64,000 bases of DNA, taken from the NCBI RefSeq assembly GCF_017654505.1, contig NC_054537.1, positions 74,150,618 through 74,214,617 of the forward strand, written 5' to 3'. The notes under the pieces are model-generated. The model worked only from the letters and a program-made list of their open reading frames with translations. It was not told the origin of the DNA and searched no databases. Numbering within the stretch: position 1 is the first letter of the stretch; each line of letters opens with the position of its first letter. Origin of the DNA: Polyodon spathula. Taxonomy: Eukaryota; Chordata; Actinopteri; Acipenseriformes; Polyodontidae. This document shows positions 35,278 to 49,501 of this stretch, one piece after another. Both the position numbers and the translations under genes were made by a program.

Positions 35278-36035
35278 TTTATGTACAAGAGGCATTGTCA
35301 AAGCCCGAAAACTGCAGTTTACAAATACTCTGTGCCTCTGTCTGTAACAACCAGTTGTGTTTGTGTCTGAACTGCACAGTGAACTGTCTCATGCGCAGAG
35401 CAGCACTCCAAGGTGAACTCAAAGCATTTCAATGTTTTTTTTTTCTTCTTATAAAGATATTGGGGGTAAAAAAATAAATTTTGGTTGATAGCTGTTGTCT
35501 CTGGAAAATATTCATGTCCTTAATATGTTTAGAACTACAATGCCAATAAGTACAAGTTCTGATAGTTTGCAGTTTTGTCTTTCTTTTTTTTTTATATTTA
35601 CAAAATTAATGTTCATTCAGGGGGAGAGAGTTGCATAGTCACATTAACGGTTACACTCTGGTATACCTGATGTACTGTACTTGACATATGTTGATGAGAG
35701 CTGTGCATTAGTTCTTTGCTTTAAAAAGTATCCATGATGTGATGATAAAAAAACACAAATAGATTAATTAAGACACCTGTGATGTTTTCACCCCATACCA
35801 AGTTGCTCTATAAGGGAATGGATAGGTTAAGGGGGCTTACTAAATATTCAATGCATAGATATCCCAGCTACAGACATGTCAAGGCCTAAAGATTCACATC
35901 AGTGAGACCCCTACTGAAAAACCTTAAACCCAGACCACTAGATTTCCTTTTGGGGGGATCGAGATTTTTGCACATGGCTGACATTTTTTTATAACACTTA
36001 GTTCAAACCCCTAAAACGCCACTGGCTTAGACTTA

Positions 36036-37307
36036 AAGGCTATGCACATCGGACATGAACGATGCAAGCGAGAGAATTCAAGGTGAATGAAGTAGCTATG
36101 CACACCGGACATGAACGATGCAAGCGAGAGAATTCAAGGTGAATGAAGTAGCTATGCACACCGGACATGAATGATGCGAGCGAGCGAATTCAAGGTGAAT
36201 GAAGTAGCTATGCACACCGGACATGAACGATGCAAGCGAGAGAATTCAAGGTGAATGAAGTAGCTATGCACACCGGACATGAATGATGCGAGCGAGCGAA
36301 TTCAAGGTGAATGAAGTAGCTATGCACACCGGACATGAACGATGCAAGCGAGCGAATTCAAGGTGAATGAAGTAGCTATGCACACCGGACATGAACGATG
36401 CAAGCGAGCGAATTCAAGGTGAATGAAGTAGCTATGCACACCGGACATGAACGATGCGAGCGAGCGAATTCAAGGTGAATGAAGTAGCTATGCACACCGG
36501 ACATGAACGATGCGAGCGAATTCAAGGTGAATGAAGTAGCTATGCACACCGGACATGAACGATGCGAGCGAATTCAAGGTGAATGAAGCAGCTATGCACA
36601 CCGGGAGCAAAGTGAACGACACTAGTATAGCACTGTAGCTAGTCATGAAAAGAAAATATTGCCTCCTTTTGTGGCAATGAAATAAAATAAATAAAACAAA
36701 GAAATAGAGTATGGGTACACCACATGCTAAAAAAAGGAAATTTAACAGTGATTGTTTATATGTGATCTGGTTGAACATGTAAATGTATTAAAAAAGAATA
36801 CACATACATGTGTTTCTTTGTAAATACAGAGAAAAGTAGTTTAATATAATATACTTTTATTGATTTTCAGTTTTAATAAAATCAGTTATTGTGTGAATGT
36901 GATTATTACAGTATAGGTCAACATTATTATTACTTGAAATAAAGAGAGATAGACATACTATCAATTTCCAATTGTTCTATTATTTCTTGCCGTATGGTGT
37001 CCATCTTTTTATTGACTTTATAACTACTGAAACTGGGATCATAAAGAACATTATATTTTTCGACTTATAATTAAATTCTCATTGATGTCCATTGTTTTTA
37101 TAAGCGAGACAATGAGTCTGACAGACACTACCTTGGACCTTATTTCTAATTGGTCCATTGCAACACAAAGAGCGTGTAGCATGAATAGAAATAAAACAAA
37201 TGTATTTCTATATTTGCCCGCTTCACTTGCGGTGTGCATTACTCCATTTAAATCAATATTTTTAATTATTTTTTATTTGCTCGCTCGTATTCGGCGTGCA
37301 CAGCCAT
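36036..37307. mobile_element. PIF/Harbinger-like non-autonomous element
   Basis: The left end AAGGCTATGCAC and the right end GTGCACAGCCAT are imperfect inverted repeats, extending inward through a CCGA...CGAGCGAGC motif. TTA stands directly outside both ends (36033-36035 and 37308-37310), the 3-bp TWA duplication typical of PIF/Harbinger. The 1.27-kb interior has a minisatellite at the left and AT-rich sequence with no convincing transposase at the right. Confidence 0.6.
36038..36606. repeat. 56-bp minisatellite built from the transposon end
   Basis: About ten copies of a 56-bp unit (start-to-start 36094, 36150, 36206), with the last copies shortened to 52 bp. Each unit contains GCTATGCACACCGGACATGA, the left terminal repeat of the surrounding element, and an AGAATTCAAGG or CGAATTCAAGG segment. 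Copies fall into two subtypes differing at AGCGAGAG and AGCGAGCG. Confidence 0.93.
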
Positions 37308-37310
37308 TTA

Positions 37311-40300
37311 CCAGACTGAAACCGGGTAGACAACAAAAACCGTAAGAATCCATTGCATGAATGTGAGACCCTCAAAATTGTACAAAATTGAGAGTTTCAG
37401 AAGCAAACCTTGAGACTTGACATGTCTGCAGCTATACATACCAATACAACCACGTATATAAACTTTCAAAAGAGCACTTGCAATTTAAGAAGAAAGTAAA
37501 GAATGAGTTTAAACAAAAAACAGTAAGGGAAAGGAGCTTAAAGTTACAATATGTCACATTGCCATGTATACTGTTGGTTTCTGTACATTGTAGTTACAAT
37601 GCAAAATGAATAAGCCAGTTGTGCTTTCTTGTCTTGTCTGATGCATTTTCACTGGCAGCATGACTGTAAGCTGGGGGGGTGGAATGAATAACTCAGTTTA
37701 CAAAATCTGATATAAGAGGCTGTGATGCAATGTCACAGATCTGGAGATGAAAACATTTACAGATGAATTCTTGTTTGAATGGGTGTTCATTTGGATATGT
37801 GTTACAAATCACTGCCTGTGTGCCAAGTGTTTGATATGGTAAAAGAGGTATGTGTTACAAGGGGGGGTCAATGGTAATGTATGACTCGGAGAGTGAAGGA
37901 ATTGTAGCTATTTACATTGGCTGTCAACAACCTGCTGCTTGTTTGTGGTGTTACTGCATGGATATAGATAACCCTGCTGAACCCATCGCTAAAGCAAAAC
38001 TAGTCATTCCCTGTTGACACATTGTCCATTTCTAATTTGTTCTCAAACTGTGTGGTGAAGCCTCCATCTGAAATGGAAAAAGGGTCTGCTTCTCCATCTC
38101 ATATCATGTTCTCTGATCGTGGAGCTTTCCATTTGGTAATGAAATCAGAAGGAAGTTCCCAGCCAGTAAAACATACATTTTCACCAAACCTTGTATGTTA
38201 GCTTTGTTTTTTATCAGGCCGATGCTTCATGTAGAAATCCAATATTGAGAAGGCATTGTGCCCCAGTCTCAAACAAATCGTGAACATATTGGATAGTTAG
38301 CTAATTTAGGCTAATGCTCTATGGAAATGATCAAGTAAAGTTTGTTAACTAGCATTTTCTTTTTACTATTTGTAAGTATGACCCTGTATGAAAACAGGAA
38401 TGAATACATTTCTCTCAAACAAAAACATTTTGTCAGTGTGTTTTTCACATGAACCCTGTTTAAATTAAAATACAGTAAAATACAGTAAAACACTGTGAGC
38501 ATATAAATCAAACCCCACATGATCCTTGTAGGATCTCTAGACTTACAAGGTACAGTGACTGACCTACAAGTTTAAGTCTGAAGCCTGAGGCAATAAATAA
38601 CAGGTTCAAATCTGACATACTTCAGTATTCCTTTCTTTCTGTCGTTTATCAGTCTGACTTTGATGCTGACGGTGCTCCTGCTATAACATTCCTATTAAAG
38701 TGCACATGTCAGGACCCATTTGCCACCAGTTACTTTGATAGTGACATCAGCAATAGTTGCACTTTACCTTTTGACCCTTGTTGGTAACACAGAGGCTTAG
38801 CAATAAATTCCCATTATAGGGAATGAGGCCACAAGCCTCTCAAAGACAGGGAGAAAAAAAAAATGTCAAAGGGTTTGAAACTGTATTCTCTGTTATCTCC
38901 TTTATATGGAGCTGTTGGTTATGCCACTAAATAGATAGGGCATCTTAGATGATCTCACTCTCTAGAACACAGAGGTTTAACAGATATAATGTGCTACTGA
39001 GATATGGCCTAGTAGCTCTGGCTGACCTACAGGAGGCCTCAGAAAAAGGGAAATGGTGCAAGTAGATTTCACTTCAGTAAAGCTTTATTATCTTTTGTAA
39101 CACAGTCATCACTAATTACTGAGAGAGAAACATGAACATAGATCAACTCCCATTTTTCTGGTTGCTGCAATGGCAGCATATATTCATATTCATCCACACA
39201 CAGGATCTAGGGGTATTAGCTTTATCTTATATATAAGAGTTTATTAAGTTATATTGTGCTGATTTTCCAAATGTTTGTGTGTCAATAAAAAATGCACTGT
39301 TAGAAATGGTTAGAAAAATTGTAAAATAAGCTAAAAGGAAAAGTGCAACAATTTTCAGTTTTGTGCCTATTTGAAAACTTTAAAAATGCTCTGCTGTAAA
39401 ATTGCCTGAGCATCCTGGCACTAAGGGTGTCATAATGAAATCTAATAATTAAAGATAAACACATATAATTTAGACTTTTTATTTTGATTGGTTACATACC
39501 TACAATAGGTTCGTACAATCTACAATCTATATACAAAATACATTTTGCAATCTAGCAAGTGAATTCCCAGCAAAGGTAAAATGGCGCTTCTTATTGATGA
39601 CAAATCAAAAATCCTCTGTGAGTGCTTGGTTCATCTATAAATTATTTTCTCTTTTTTTTGTATTAATTAGAGTAGCACATAGTTTTTCTTCAGCTATCCA
39701 CATGATTGTACACAAGAATAGGGGTACATTAGAAATAGCATTGTTTGCGAACAAAAATAAAGCATAACTTGGGACTAAGGAATCATGCCACATGTAATGG
39801 AACTCTATTGACAGAATCCCAGAATATTGCTGTGCAGGGGCATCATTTTGCCGCTCCCCAGACGATCAATATAATATTATGTCTTCCACATTTTGACCTC
39901 CCCAGAAACATAATATGATTACATATAAGGTGGTCAAAGTTTTCTTCACAAACGAATACAATATGTTTTTCAGACATCATTCTTTTGTAATCTAACTTGC
40001 CGGAATGAAGTCGTCGCCAGTAATTGCTTATGCTCAGAGTCTCAAGGCATCTGCAGCATTCATTCATTTTGATTGATAGTGCATCGATGGCCAGTGATTA
40101 TATCGATAGCACAGAATGGCATTGCATTCTATTGTTTTTATAATATTATTGATATCATGATGAGTCAAAGGGAAACATCGAATATGTTTGCCACAGCAGG
40201 TGGAAAACAGAAGAAATTAAACACAGTGAGACAACAAGGAGGGATTCACTTGCAGAAGAAACTATTAATATTGCTGATGCCCAGGTACAACTATTTATAC

Positions 40301-41054
40301 ATGTTGTAAAGAAAAAGTACCATAGATTTTAAAATGAGGTATACGCTACTGGGGATGAGGGATTGATTGGTCATTGCGATCTAACCTGACAAGCAAAAAC
40401 ATTAGACTTACAAATACTGGCTGGTATTGACAAATTTGCCAAAATGAAAGCGAGACACCACCCTCCTTAATTTTTGTTTATTCGTGATTATCTGTGTAAA
40501 TATGTTATTTAAAACTTTGCTACATATTTCTACTTTTGACATTGACAGGAATGTGGTGCTTATTAGAAGTTTATATTAATTTGGTTTATATTTTATTGGA
40601 GATTGTAAGTGTGTATCAAATCTGGAGAGATGCATTTGAATGGACTCTCTAAAATAAAGAAACTGCATTCTTACCCCTGGCACTTTTTGTAAAGCCCCTG
40701 CATGATATTTTTTTTTCAATGATCTGAGAGTAATCTAATGTGCCTAGCTGCTACTGTAAAATTATTAAAAAATAGGATGTTGTCGCAGTAGTTACAGTAT
40801 GTAACTGTGAAATGTTTACTTAACTGGGATATTGAAAGCTGGCAGCAGAGCAGTTCAGTTAGCGTTAAAGCCTTTACCCACTAAAATGAGACTTGGTGAA
40901 GAGTCAGTTTCGAGTTTGTTATAAACCAGTGCCGTGTTTTAAAAATACTTGCATTGTACATTTTGTATAATATATTTTGAGGATCAGAATACTATCTTGT
41001 TGTAAACTGTATCAATTATTTCCTTTTGTTTTCTCATTCATGATGCCATGTGAC
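37311..41054. other. AT-rich stretch without a recognised gene
   Basis: Only short open frames are present and none shows a domain. No repeats beyond short homopolymers. A block at 39840-40300 has slightly more balanced composition but nothing I can name. Confidence 0.5.
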
Positions 41055-41416
41055 TGGAACACAAAAACAAAAAGCATACTGGTCAAAACAAATAATAAAC
41101 AGAGACGAACAAACAAGTATCCAGCACGAGTAACAATTGTTTTTATATATTTAGTTCTTACTTTCTCTCTGTCTCCTTTCTCCAAAACTCTTTCCAACCA
41201 ACAAACCCTCGTGAGCGGTCAGTCCGCTCTTTACATATATGTGACCATCTCCAAATTAGTAATTGCCTAATTAATTTGGAGATGGCCACATTACACACAC
41301 GTTTAGCTGGATTGAGAATGTAAAACAATAATAACACAACATGGTTTTAAACAAACACAAAACAGTACATTTAAATAATACAAAATAAACACAGGAGCAG
41401 GGTGAACCCCGTCACA
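41055..41416 (-). mobile_element. LTR fragment related to the A-type LTRs
   Basis: On the minus strand it begins TGTGACGGGGTTCACC at 41416. It carries inverted arms (CCATCTCCAAATTA at 41245-41258 and TAATTTGGAGATGG at 41272-41285), then CATATATGTAAAG, then CGTGCTGG followed by ATACTTGTTT, words shared in order with the A1 LTR. It then loses similarity near 41055, so the downstream end is missing. No partner LTR or interior is visible nearby. Confidence 0.55.
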
Positions 41417-43399
41417 TCACCCCAGAATTTGTTCTGAAATGACACCCCTGCTACTGTGTATCAGCTAAGAAGGTACTGTCTGACAACAAGTGGTTTGCAT
41501 TGTTAATATTACCAGAGATTAAAACAATTGGGTTTCAAAACGATTAATGTTCACTGGACACTACATGTAACTGAACTTCATTGAGAAAATCATACATAGA
41601 ATCTAGCTATGTACCAACTATAAAGCTACTATATCAAAGTGTGTGGTCTGTAGAGTTCATGTGGTCAGAGGTTAACACAATACAGCCTTGCAAGTATTAT
41701 TTTAGGACAACACTGGTAATGGAACGTAGCTAAGAAAATCAAGCTATATACCAAACAAAACAGTAAGGCAATAACTCAAAGTGTATTTTGTGAAACTTAA
41801 AAAGTGGCAGCCATATTAGGTCAGAGGTCACAGTCCAGCTCCTACATGAAATGGTTTCAGAGAGGTTTTGACAAGTGAAAGCTTTGTAAAATAACTGGCA
41901 TGTGTACCAAGTATGTAGCAAATCGTTTTAAGCAAATATAAGAGTAAGATATGTATCATCTGGAAAGTCACCAATAGGATGGCCATCTAAAGTCACAGGT
42001 CAAAGTGAAGAGTGTTTGTTGGACGTTATTTAGTAATCTGCAATACAGGGATAGCAGGATATGGTTCCCATCCAATAAGAGTCCATCACTAATTTACTGT
42101 TTTCAATATGATTTTACTTGCAGGTCAGTGAATGCAGTGTTGTTTTTCATGTTATTGTGTTTTTAAGGACCATGTACTTTGAGAATGTACAGAATTTGTT
42201 ATAATTGTGTACAATAAAAAAAAAAAAAAAATCTTAAAAAAAGGATATAAAAAACACAACCTCAACAAAAAAAAATCTGCAAGGCTATGACTGAGCACCC
42301 AGAATTTTCAACTAATCAGTCAGCTGCTTGATGAGGAAAATCTCTTCAGCTAGGGAGGCTGGAAATATTAAAAGAACATAATTGCAATGGGATTCATTTG
42401 TGCTTTGGAATCTAAGAAATCTGTACAACTGTAAAGCCTTATTGCGCTTAAGAGATGATTGTCCCAGACATATGGTTTAATCACAAAGTATTTAAGCCTT
42501 TTTTTATCTGCTTAAGAATTAAATGTTTCTTTTTTTTCTCTAATTCATGAAACAGTGTACCAAACAAGTATTTCTGCTGAGAAGCACATAGGAAAGGCTT
42601 TTTAAAGACTGCCTTATAATTATAGTACACTGTTGATGGCATGTAAAACGCTATCTGGACAACTTACCACAAAGTATATTTCTACTGAAGCCATGCAGTT
42701 GCTTACAGTATATACAGTACCTGTCTGTCTACGTGTTTGTCATAGACATGCCATGCTATTGTTAATATTACTGTTCAGAGTGCTACAATTGTTGTTTGCA
42801 TTGCTGAACTGCGATACCTGTGTATCGTTTGTATCATGGTACCGGAACAAAAGCACTGCATAGCTACATTTAATCCACAAAATGGTTCTTGAATGATGAT
42901 ACATGTGATGTATAGTTGGTATGAAAAGATACGTCTAAGTTTTACCAGTAATAAAAAAAAAAAGAAATTGTCTGTCAATGATGATTGTTTGGTCTTTTTA
43001 TAATATATAATAAACAATGATATTAATCTGGTTCATCCCTCTGAAATGTCTTTATTTGTTAAAATTAGCTGTACTCTTTCGTTATTCATATATAATTCTA
43101 TAATATATAAAAGATCTACAATATATGGTGCTATAAATATAGTATATTTAAGGTACAAGCTGATTTTCACCCACTCCTGGTTGAGAGGCCAGTAAGCAAA
43201 ATCACTTGTGGGTAGCCGCGCTGGTGTTGTGGATTTCAGCTTGTATTGTACAGAACCTACTATATATATATATGGGCTTCAGTGAGTTATTGAAAAATAA
43301 TTATTTGATGACTACAAGATTTTTATAATACATGGATATTAGTATCTGTGATAAAAAAGACAACAGGTGTTAATGTTCAAATTGCAAGTTAATTTAATA

Positions 43400-43454
<55 letters not shown>

Positions 43455-44008
43455 TATATATAGATATTAAGTTTATATATGTAATCAATTATAATTTCTG
43501 TAAAATTTATATTAAAATAAGTTCTTTCCACTAAACTTTGATCCATCCTATTACCGAAAAAGGTTTTTTTTTTTTTTTTAAGGAAATGGTGTTTCAATGA
43601 GGTATGCTTTTTTTCATAGTCGCTTTCAGAGATTATTTGTCTCTCTCGCTTGTTTGGCGTTCCTGTTGGTGGAGGATGATTGTAAATCTTCAAGGAAACA
43701 GATCTGTTAAAAGTGCCTAAAAACACAAATTGTGAGTGTTGTTGAGTGATTGAAAATGAGACATTTTGTGTTTGAAAGTGGTCTCGGGGTGCACAGGTGT
43801 CAAATATAGGTCAAAGCTTAAATATAATCTTCTAGGCGAATATGCCATTTTGACATCACTACTGTGGTATTATGCCTTTTTTTCAAATGACTCAGGATGC
43901 AATTATAGCCTTTATCCATGTATTATACTGTATATAAAATCAAACAAAGTAGTCCATCAGGAGCATAACTTGTACCTGGGCACATTCCCTATCGTGACTT
44001 GCATTTAA
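41417..44008. other. AT-rich stretch without a recognised gene
   Basis: Contains an (AAT)n array and a weak hairpin in which TACAAGCTGA near 43153 pairs with TCAGCTTGTA near 43240. No coding or RNA gene seen. Confidence 0.5.
43396..43453. repeat. (AAT)n microsatellite
   Basis: About 57 bp of AAT repeat running into a short AT run. Confidence 0.95.
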
Positions 44009-45312
44009 GAACATAAAAAAGGTTACAAACGAGAGGCGCCATTCAGCCCATCATGCTCGCTTGGTTGTTCCTAGCTTATTGATCCCAGAATCTCATCAAG
44101 CAGATTCTTGAAGGAATTCCAGGGCCTCAACAATATTACTGGGGAGTTGGTTCCAGACTCCCACAATTCTCTGTGTAAAAAAAGTGCCTCCTATTTTCTG
44201 TTCTGAATGACCCTTTATCTAATCTCCATTTGTGACCCCTGGTCCTTGTTTCTTTTTTCAGGTCAAAAAAGTCCCCTGGGTCAACATTGTCAATACCTTT
44301 TAGAATTCTGAATGCTTGAATCAGATTGCCGTGTGGTCTTTTTTGTTCAAGATAGAATAAATTCAGTTATTTTAGCCTGCCTGCATATGACATTCCTTTT
44401 AGATCAAGAATAATTCTGGTCGCTCTTTGCACTCTTTCTAGAGCAGCAATATCCTTTTTATAGCGAGGTGACCTGAAATGAACACAATATTCTAGATGAG
44501 GTCTTACTAATACATTGTAAAGATTTAACATTTCTTCCCTTTTTTATAGTTTCCCCACATTGTCTAGATGAAGACATTTCTGAGTCAACATAAACTCCTA
44601 GGTCTTTTTCATAAATTCTTTCTTCAATTGCAGTATCTCCCATATGATATTTATAATGCACATTATTATTGCCTCCGTGCAGTACCTTACACTTTTCTCT
44701 ATTAAATGTCATTTGCCTTGTGTCTGCCCAGTTCTGAATGCTGTATAGGTCATTTTGAATGACCTTTGCTGCTGCAGCAGTGTCCTCCTATGTTTGTGTC
44801 TTCTGCATATTTAACAAGTTTTCTTACTATACCAGAATCTAAGTCATTAATGTAGATAAGGAATAGCAGAGGACCTAATACTGATCCCTGTGGTACTCCA
44901 CTGGTTACCTCGCTCCATTTTAAGGTTTCTCCTCTAATCAGTACTTTCTGTTTTCTACATGTTAACCACTCCCTGATCCATGTGCATGCATTTCCTTGAA
45001 TCCCTACTGTGTTTAGTTTGAGAATTAATCTTTTATGCAGGACTTTGTCAAAAGCTTTCTGGAAATCTAAATAAACATGTCATGTGCTTTGCAGTTATCC
45101 ATTGTCGGTGTTGTAACCTCAAAAAAATCAAGCAGGTTAGTTGGGACACGATATCACTTTCCTAAAACCATGCTGACTGTCTCCCAGGACCCTGTTACCA
45201 TATAGGTAATTTACCATTTTGGATCTTATTATAGTTACCATAAGTTTACATATAATAGAAGTCAGGCTTATTGGTCTGTAGTTACCTGGTTCAGTTTTGT
45301 CTCCCTTTTGTG
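44009..45312 (-). pseudogene. CR1 LINE, 5'-truncated ORF2 remnant
   Basis: Read on the minus strand this matches the RT and C-terminal part of the CR1 copy at 59519-63860, for example TFNREKCKVLHGG and YHMGDTAIEERIYEKDLGV. Several frameshifts and an internal deletion in the C-terminal part break it. The 3' end carries the TTATGTTCTTA-type terminal motif of CR1. It is truncated at about 45312, in the middle of the RT domain. Confidence 0.88.
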
Positions 45313-48300
45313 ACCTTAATTTACACTACTTTATACTGTACATATAAAATAACAAAATGTCTGACAATCATGACAATAAATATTTATTACAAACCTATTC
45401 AACTGTAAGTGGTAATAAATGACATCTTTTAGCTCTGTTAAAACATAAAAAACAAAATAATAGATAAAAAGGGTCAAAATGTTTTCCTAATTGTTTTTTT
45501 TTTTTAAACGGTGTAAATAAATTAGATTTAATAATAACAGCAAATTAAACCTATAAAAAAAAGATCATGATTAATGTAATTTGACTGGTAATAGTTCTGC
45601 AATATTAATATTAGTTTGAACTTTATATACAGATGCATAATTATCCATTGAACTAAAATTGAGTAATGTGTCTAATGTGACTTGCTCCCATAAATCACCA
45701 TCATGAAAACTGCAATCACTTGATTACTTTCAGGACACCGCTTGCCAATAGGTTTATTGGAATCTATAATTTTATTCAAATTGACAATAAACCACGTCCT
45801 CCTTGCTAATACCAATTGCCGCCTTGGCCGCAGATAGGTTGTATTCGATGTGTCTAAGGAGTCCACGGTTTGGTAATTGATGGGTGGATGCTTCATCAAT
45901 TAGAATCAAAAACCTCAGAAAGGGTTTATTCTGCTCATCTGACTAAATAATGAAAAGGAATAGGAAGAATAGTTATTAAACTAAGGAGAACTGCTTTTGA
46001 CCAGCAGGGCAGAAAGGCTAACAAATGAAAATTGAGCAGCTGGTCACAATGCCAAGGTCAAAGGGCTGTTGGGGAAGCAGTTGACACTTCCACTAATGAC
46101 TGATTTCATATGTTAAGAAAAGGGACTCTGACCAGATGATAATCATGTCGTGGCCCTACAAATGCTTAACCAACTCGAATCCTTTACATTCCCAGTGCTA
46201 CACGCTATTGTTTATCTTATTAAACAGTCAAAGTTTAAATAGAAATAACCTGGCTGTTAGTGCTTTAACTGTGTAAGCACCAGGCTTTGTTGTCTAATAA
46301 AAACATTAGAAATGTATCCTACATTGTAGATTGATTAAGACAATATATTTTATGCTGATTGAACAACCCTTCTGAACAAAGAACAGTTTCTGTTGAAAAC
46401 CTATGGCAGACAAAAGACACCAAATCTCAAGTATTGTACAGCCGTAAAGTTCTTAAAGGTTTAAATTCAATGCTAAAACTACATTGAAAAAGAATGAGAT
46501 AACTAGAATAATTTAAGGTGGTCAAATAACGTTTTGCTAGATTGGTGAAAATCATAATTATGTAACGTCTTATGATCTAATTTTATTGACCCCCTAAAGT
46601 ATTCATGTCTTGTGTACCACATTTTGGTACACTAGTTACTGTATGCAGAAAAAGGTCATGTTTCAGGAAAAAAGTTCCTATAATGGATCATAACTGATGA
46701 AGCAACAGGAAACCAATAAACTGCAGACACACATACACATTCAATTGCTAGAAAATGCTTTCTTTAATTCATTAAAGTCAGAATCACCCTTGTATCACTC
46801 GCATTAAGGTTCATTAACTTCATTTTCTTTATATTAGTTAATTAGCTCAGAGGAGACCACAAATTAATTACCATCTTATATAGTTTGTGCGCAATGGCAT
46901 TCTGTTTATTTAGTCTCTCCTATTAACTTTTAATCTCTTCAAACAATAAAAGAGGCAATTAGTATTTAATAAACAAAAATGAACCCAGAAAAAGGAAAAA
47001 AAAAATTGCAAATCTGCAAGGTCCTTTCGCTGTCTTACAGCTGAAGGTTATGCATTGACAAGCACTTTCTACGTTTCCATATGAATACTGTATATCATAT
47101 ACTGGTACTTTTTTTAATAGCTGAATGAATGGGCCTATTGTAGAAAATCACATCTGCTTTAATCCTACAGTTAAAGAAATAAAAAATCATCTCATTGGTG
47201 CCATCACACATCCAAAATACAAAAAGGTTGGATGGTAATGTGGTATACATTAAATTAAGTATATTTAAAAGCAACTGGCATCACCTTTCAGTGTAAGAGA
47301 TCCAGCTCACTCCACAGCTTGTAAATAAAAACAAAAAACTGATGAAGGAATTACCGGAAATAAAGAACAATTCACTACTATACATCGGTTCATGCAACAC
47401 ACCTTCATCACTTGGAAATCATGGTCTGTCTGTTTTGGATCCGTTCTGCACTGCACAGTTCTGTAACCACTCACCACTTTGCCACAATATTCTATTTATA
47501 CTGTCCACAATAGTAAAAATGGAGCAATTGCCAAGGATTATAACTCAGTAGGATTAGTTTTCATTAGAAATTTCAATTCTTTCCATATCTACAACCTGAC
47601 TGTCCCTCTAACTCAAGCCAATCCTGACTACAAGCCTGGCATTTACAGAACTGAAAAAAAGATTGGTGATAGCTTTATTTTTTGAAGTTTAATAACCAAA
47701 CAGCATGCTTTTCCTTCCTTCTCTTTCTAGTAAAACATCACAAATAACACATTTTGTATTGTTGAGTTTTTCATTTAATAAATATTTTATTAATAATAAT
47801 TACAAAATGTAAAAACAACTACTAGGTACCAGGGGTGTGCCCGAGAACTAGCACAAACAAGTATTCTTAACGAGTATGTCTATCAAAAATCTAACTAACA
47901 GGCCTGCTGCCAGTCCTTCCCAAAATAAAATATGCAACATTTTGTTTAATATGCTGGGTTCTTGTTTAATATGCTGCTACTATAATTATGTCCATATACT
48001 TGAATTCAATCGTGTACCGATATAATGCAGCAAAAGCAATCAGACATATTAAACTAATTTCTTGTCTCCAATACACACATAGTAAATTAAACTACCTTGC
48101 TAAATAAAAAAAAAATAAACTGATGTGCACATAGAAGTGTCTGACTGACTGAAAAGCAGCTTCCACATATTTGCAGTAAGACTCTAAGTAGTCTTCTACA
48201 ACACCTCTTTGAACCCAGGTGCTTATATTAACAAATTTTGGAACTGGGTAGTAAGTAGTTTTTGGATGAGGTTGTCAATGTCCATTGTTTCATTTGTTAT

Positions 48301-49129
48301 GCAGCTTCACTGCTTATTTCAGATTACATTAGTTCCGTCCTTAAATTAACATTTTCTTTTTCTTTTCTTTTCATACTTTTGCATCTTTAGTTGTACAGTA
48401 ATCCGTTGCACATCCACCCATCAGATATCCACACTTGCCGTATATCTGCTATGATCAGTCCAGAGCCTTTGGTGAACACCTGTAAATAATAAATTATGGA
48501 AGTGAGTACAGCGGCATGTATCACTTTGTTTATAAAACCCTATGAGTTTGACCCACAACCAAAAAGTCCAGTTAAACACACCAACACTAAACACAAACAC
48601 AGTTCTTAATGCTGTTAAAAGCTGCTGAAATAGTGTGTCCTGAGGGGGGCAAGTTTTCTCCATCATAAATATTAACAAATCAAAATTGTATTCTCAACTA
48701 ACTGACACTCACCTTATCCCTTTGAGTAATGAGTTTTAGAATGTTTTGATGGGCCCACTGGAGTGAGTTTTTTTTTTTTTTAATTGTTCATAGTTTTTCA
48801 TATTTACACTCCTCACATTGACACATTTGTTAGCAGGCCTATTCGCAATTTATTACGCAACGAAAATATGTAAACAACTATTTGTTACAGTAAATAAACA
48901 AAACAAATATATATTAATCGTTATTTTGTCATAGCGAAAGGTTTTGACAAAAATAACCAATAAACAATAAACAACGATCAGGATCAGCAACATATCCTGA
49001 AAAAAAATGAGAGAGAGAGAGAGGGAGGTATAATACATCACATCCGGGTAAACACATGGTGAGGGTGAATGAAGGCAGTGAGAAAAACGTAGGTCAGTGA
49101 TCCTTGTCACGTTGTCTGAGCTTGGTCCA
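45313..49129. other. AT-rich stretch without a recognised gene
   Basis: No coding region or transposon end recognised. Around 46840-46980 the sequence is rich in TAATTA-type words, as some developmental enhancers are, but nothing here proves conservation. Confidence 0.5.
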
Positions 49130-49501
49130 CTCTATGTTGAAGGTAAATATTCTTCATTGATATTTTCACTAACACCTGATTCAGTAGAAGAATTTAAGTC
49201 AGAATCAGAATTGAATATAATTTCTAGGATTTTCTCGCCATTTTCCAGACATTGTTGACATTTTGTGACTGGGTTTGTTGCATGCAATTCCGTAAATATC
49301 TGGCAGATAGTGCAAGAGAGCGCTACAACGTGTTACATACATATAGAGTTGCTATATCAGATTGTCAGTAGTTTTCTAGACTTCAAGTTCAAAGTTCAAG
49401 TTCAAAGCTCAAAATGTGCAGAACATACCGGTACATTCGTACTCCCTGGGGACCATTAATTCACTGACGTACCAGTACGTTTGTACTGCTCAAAGGGTTA
49501 A
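49130..49501 (-). mobile_element. piggyBac-like 5' end relic
   Basis: On the minus strand TTAA (49498-49501) is followed by CCCTTTGAGCAGTAC, a piggyBac-type terminus. About 230 bp further in, a frame encodes an acidic serine-rich stretch (FNSDSDLNSSTESGVSEN) like piggyBac N-termini, ending at a stop near 49130. The opposite end was not found. Confidence 0.45.

Noticed and set aside
36038..36606. CRISPR-like array of regular repeats
   Set aside because: Repeats are head to tail with no unique spacers, in a vertebrate-type sequence, and match a transposon end.
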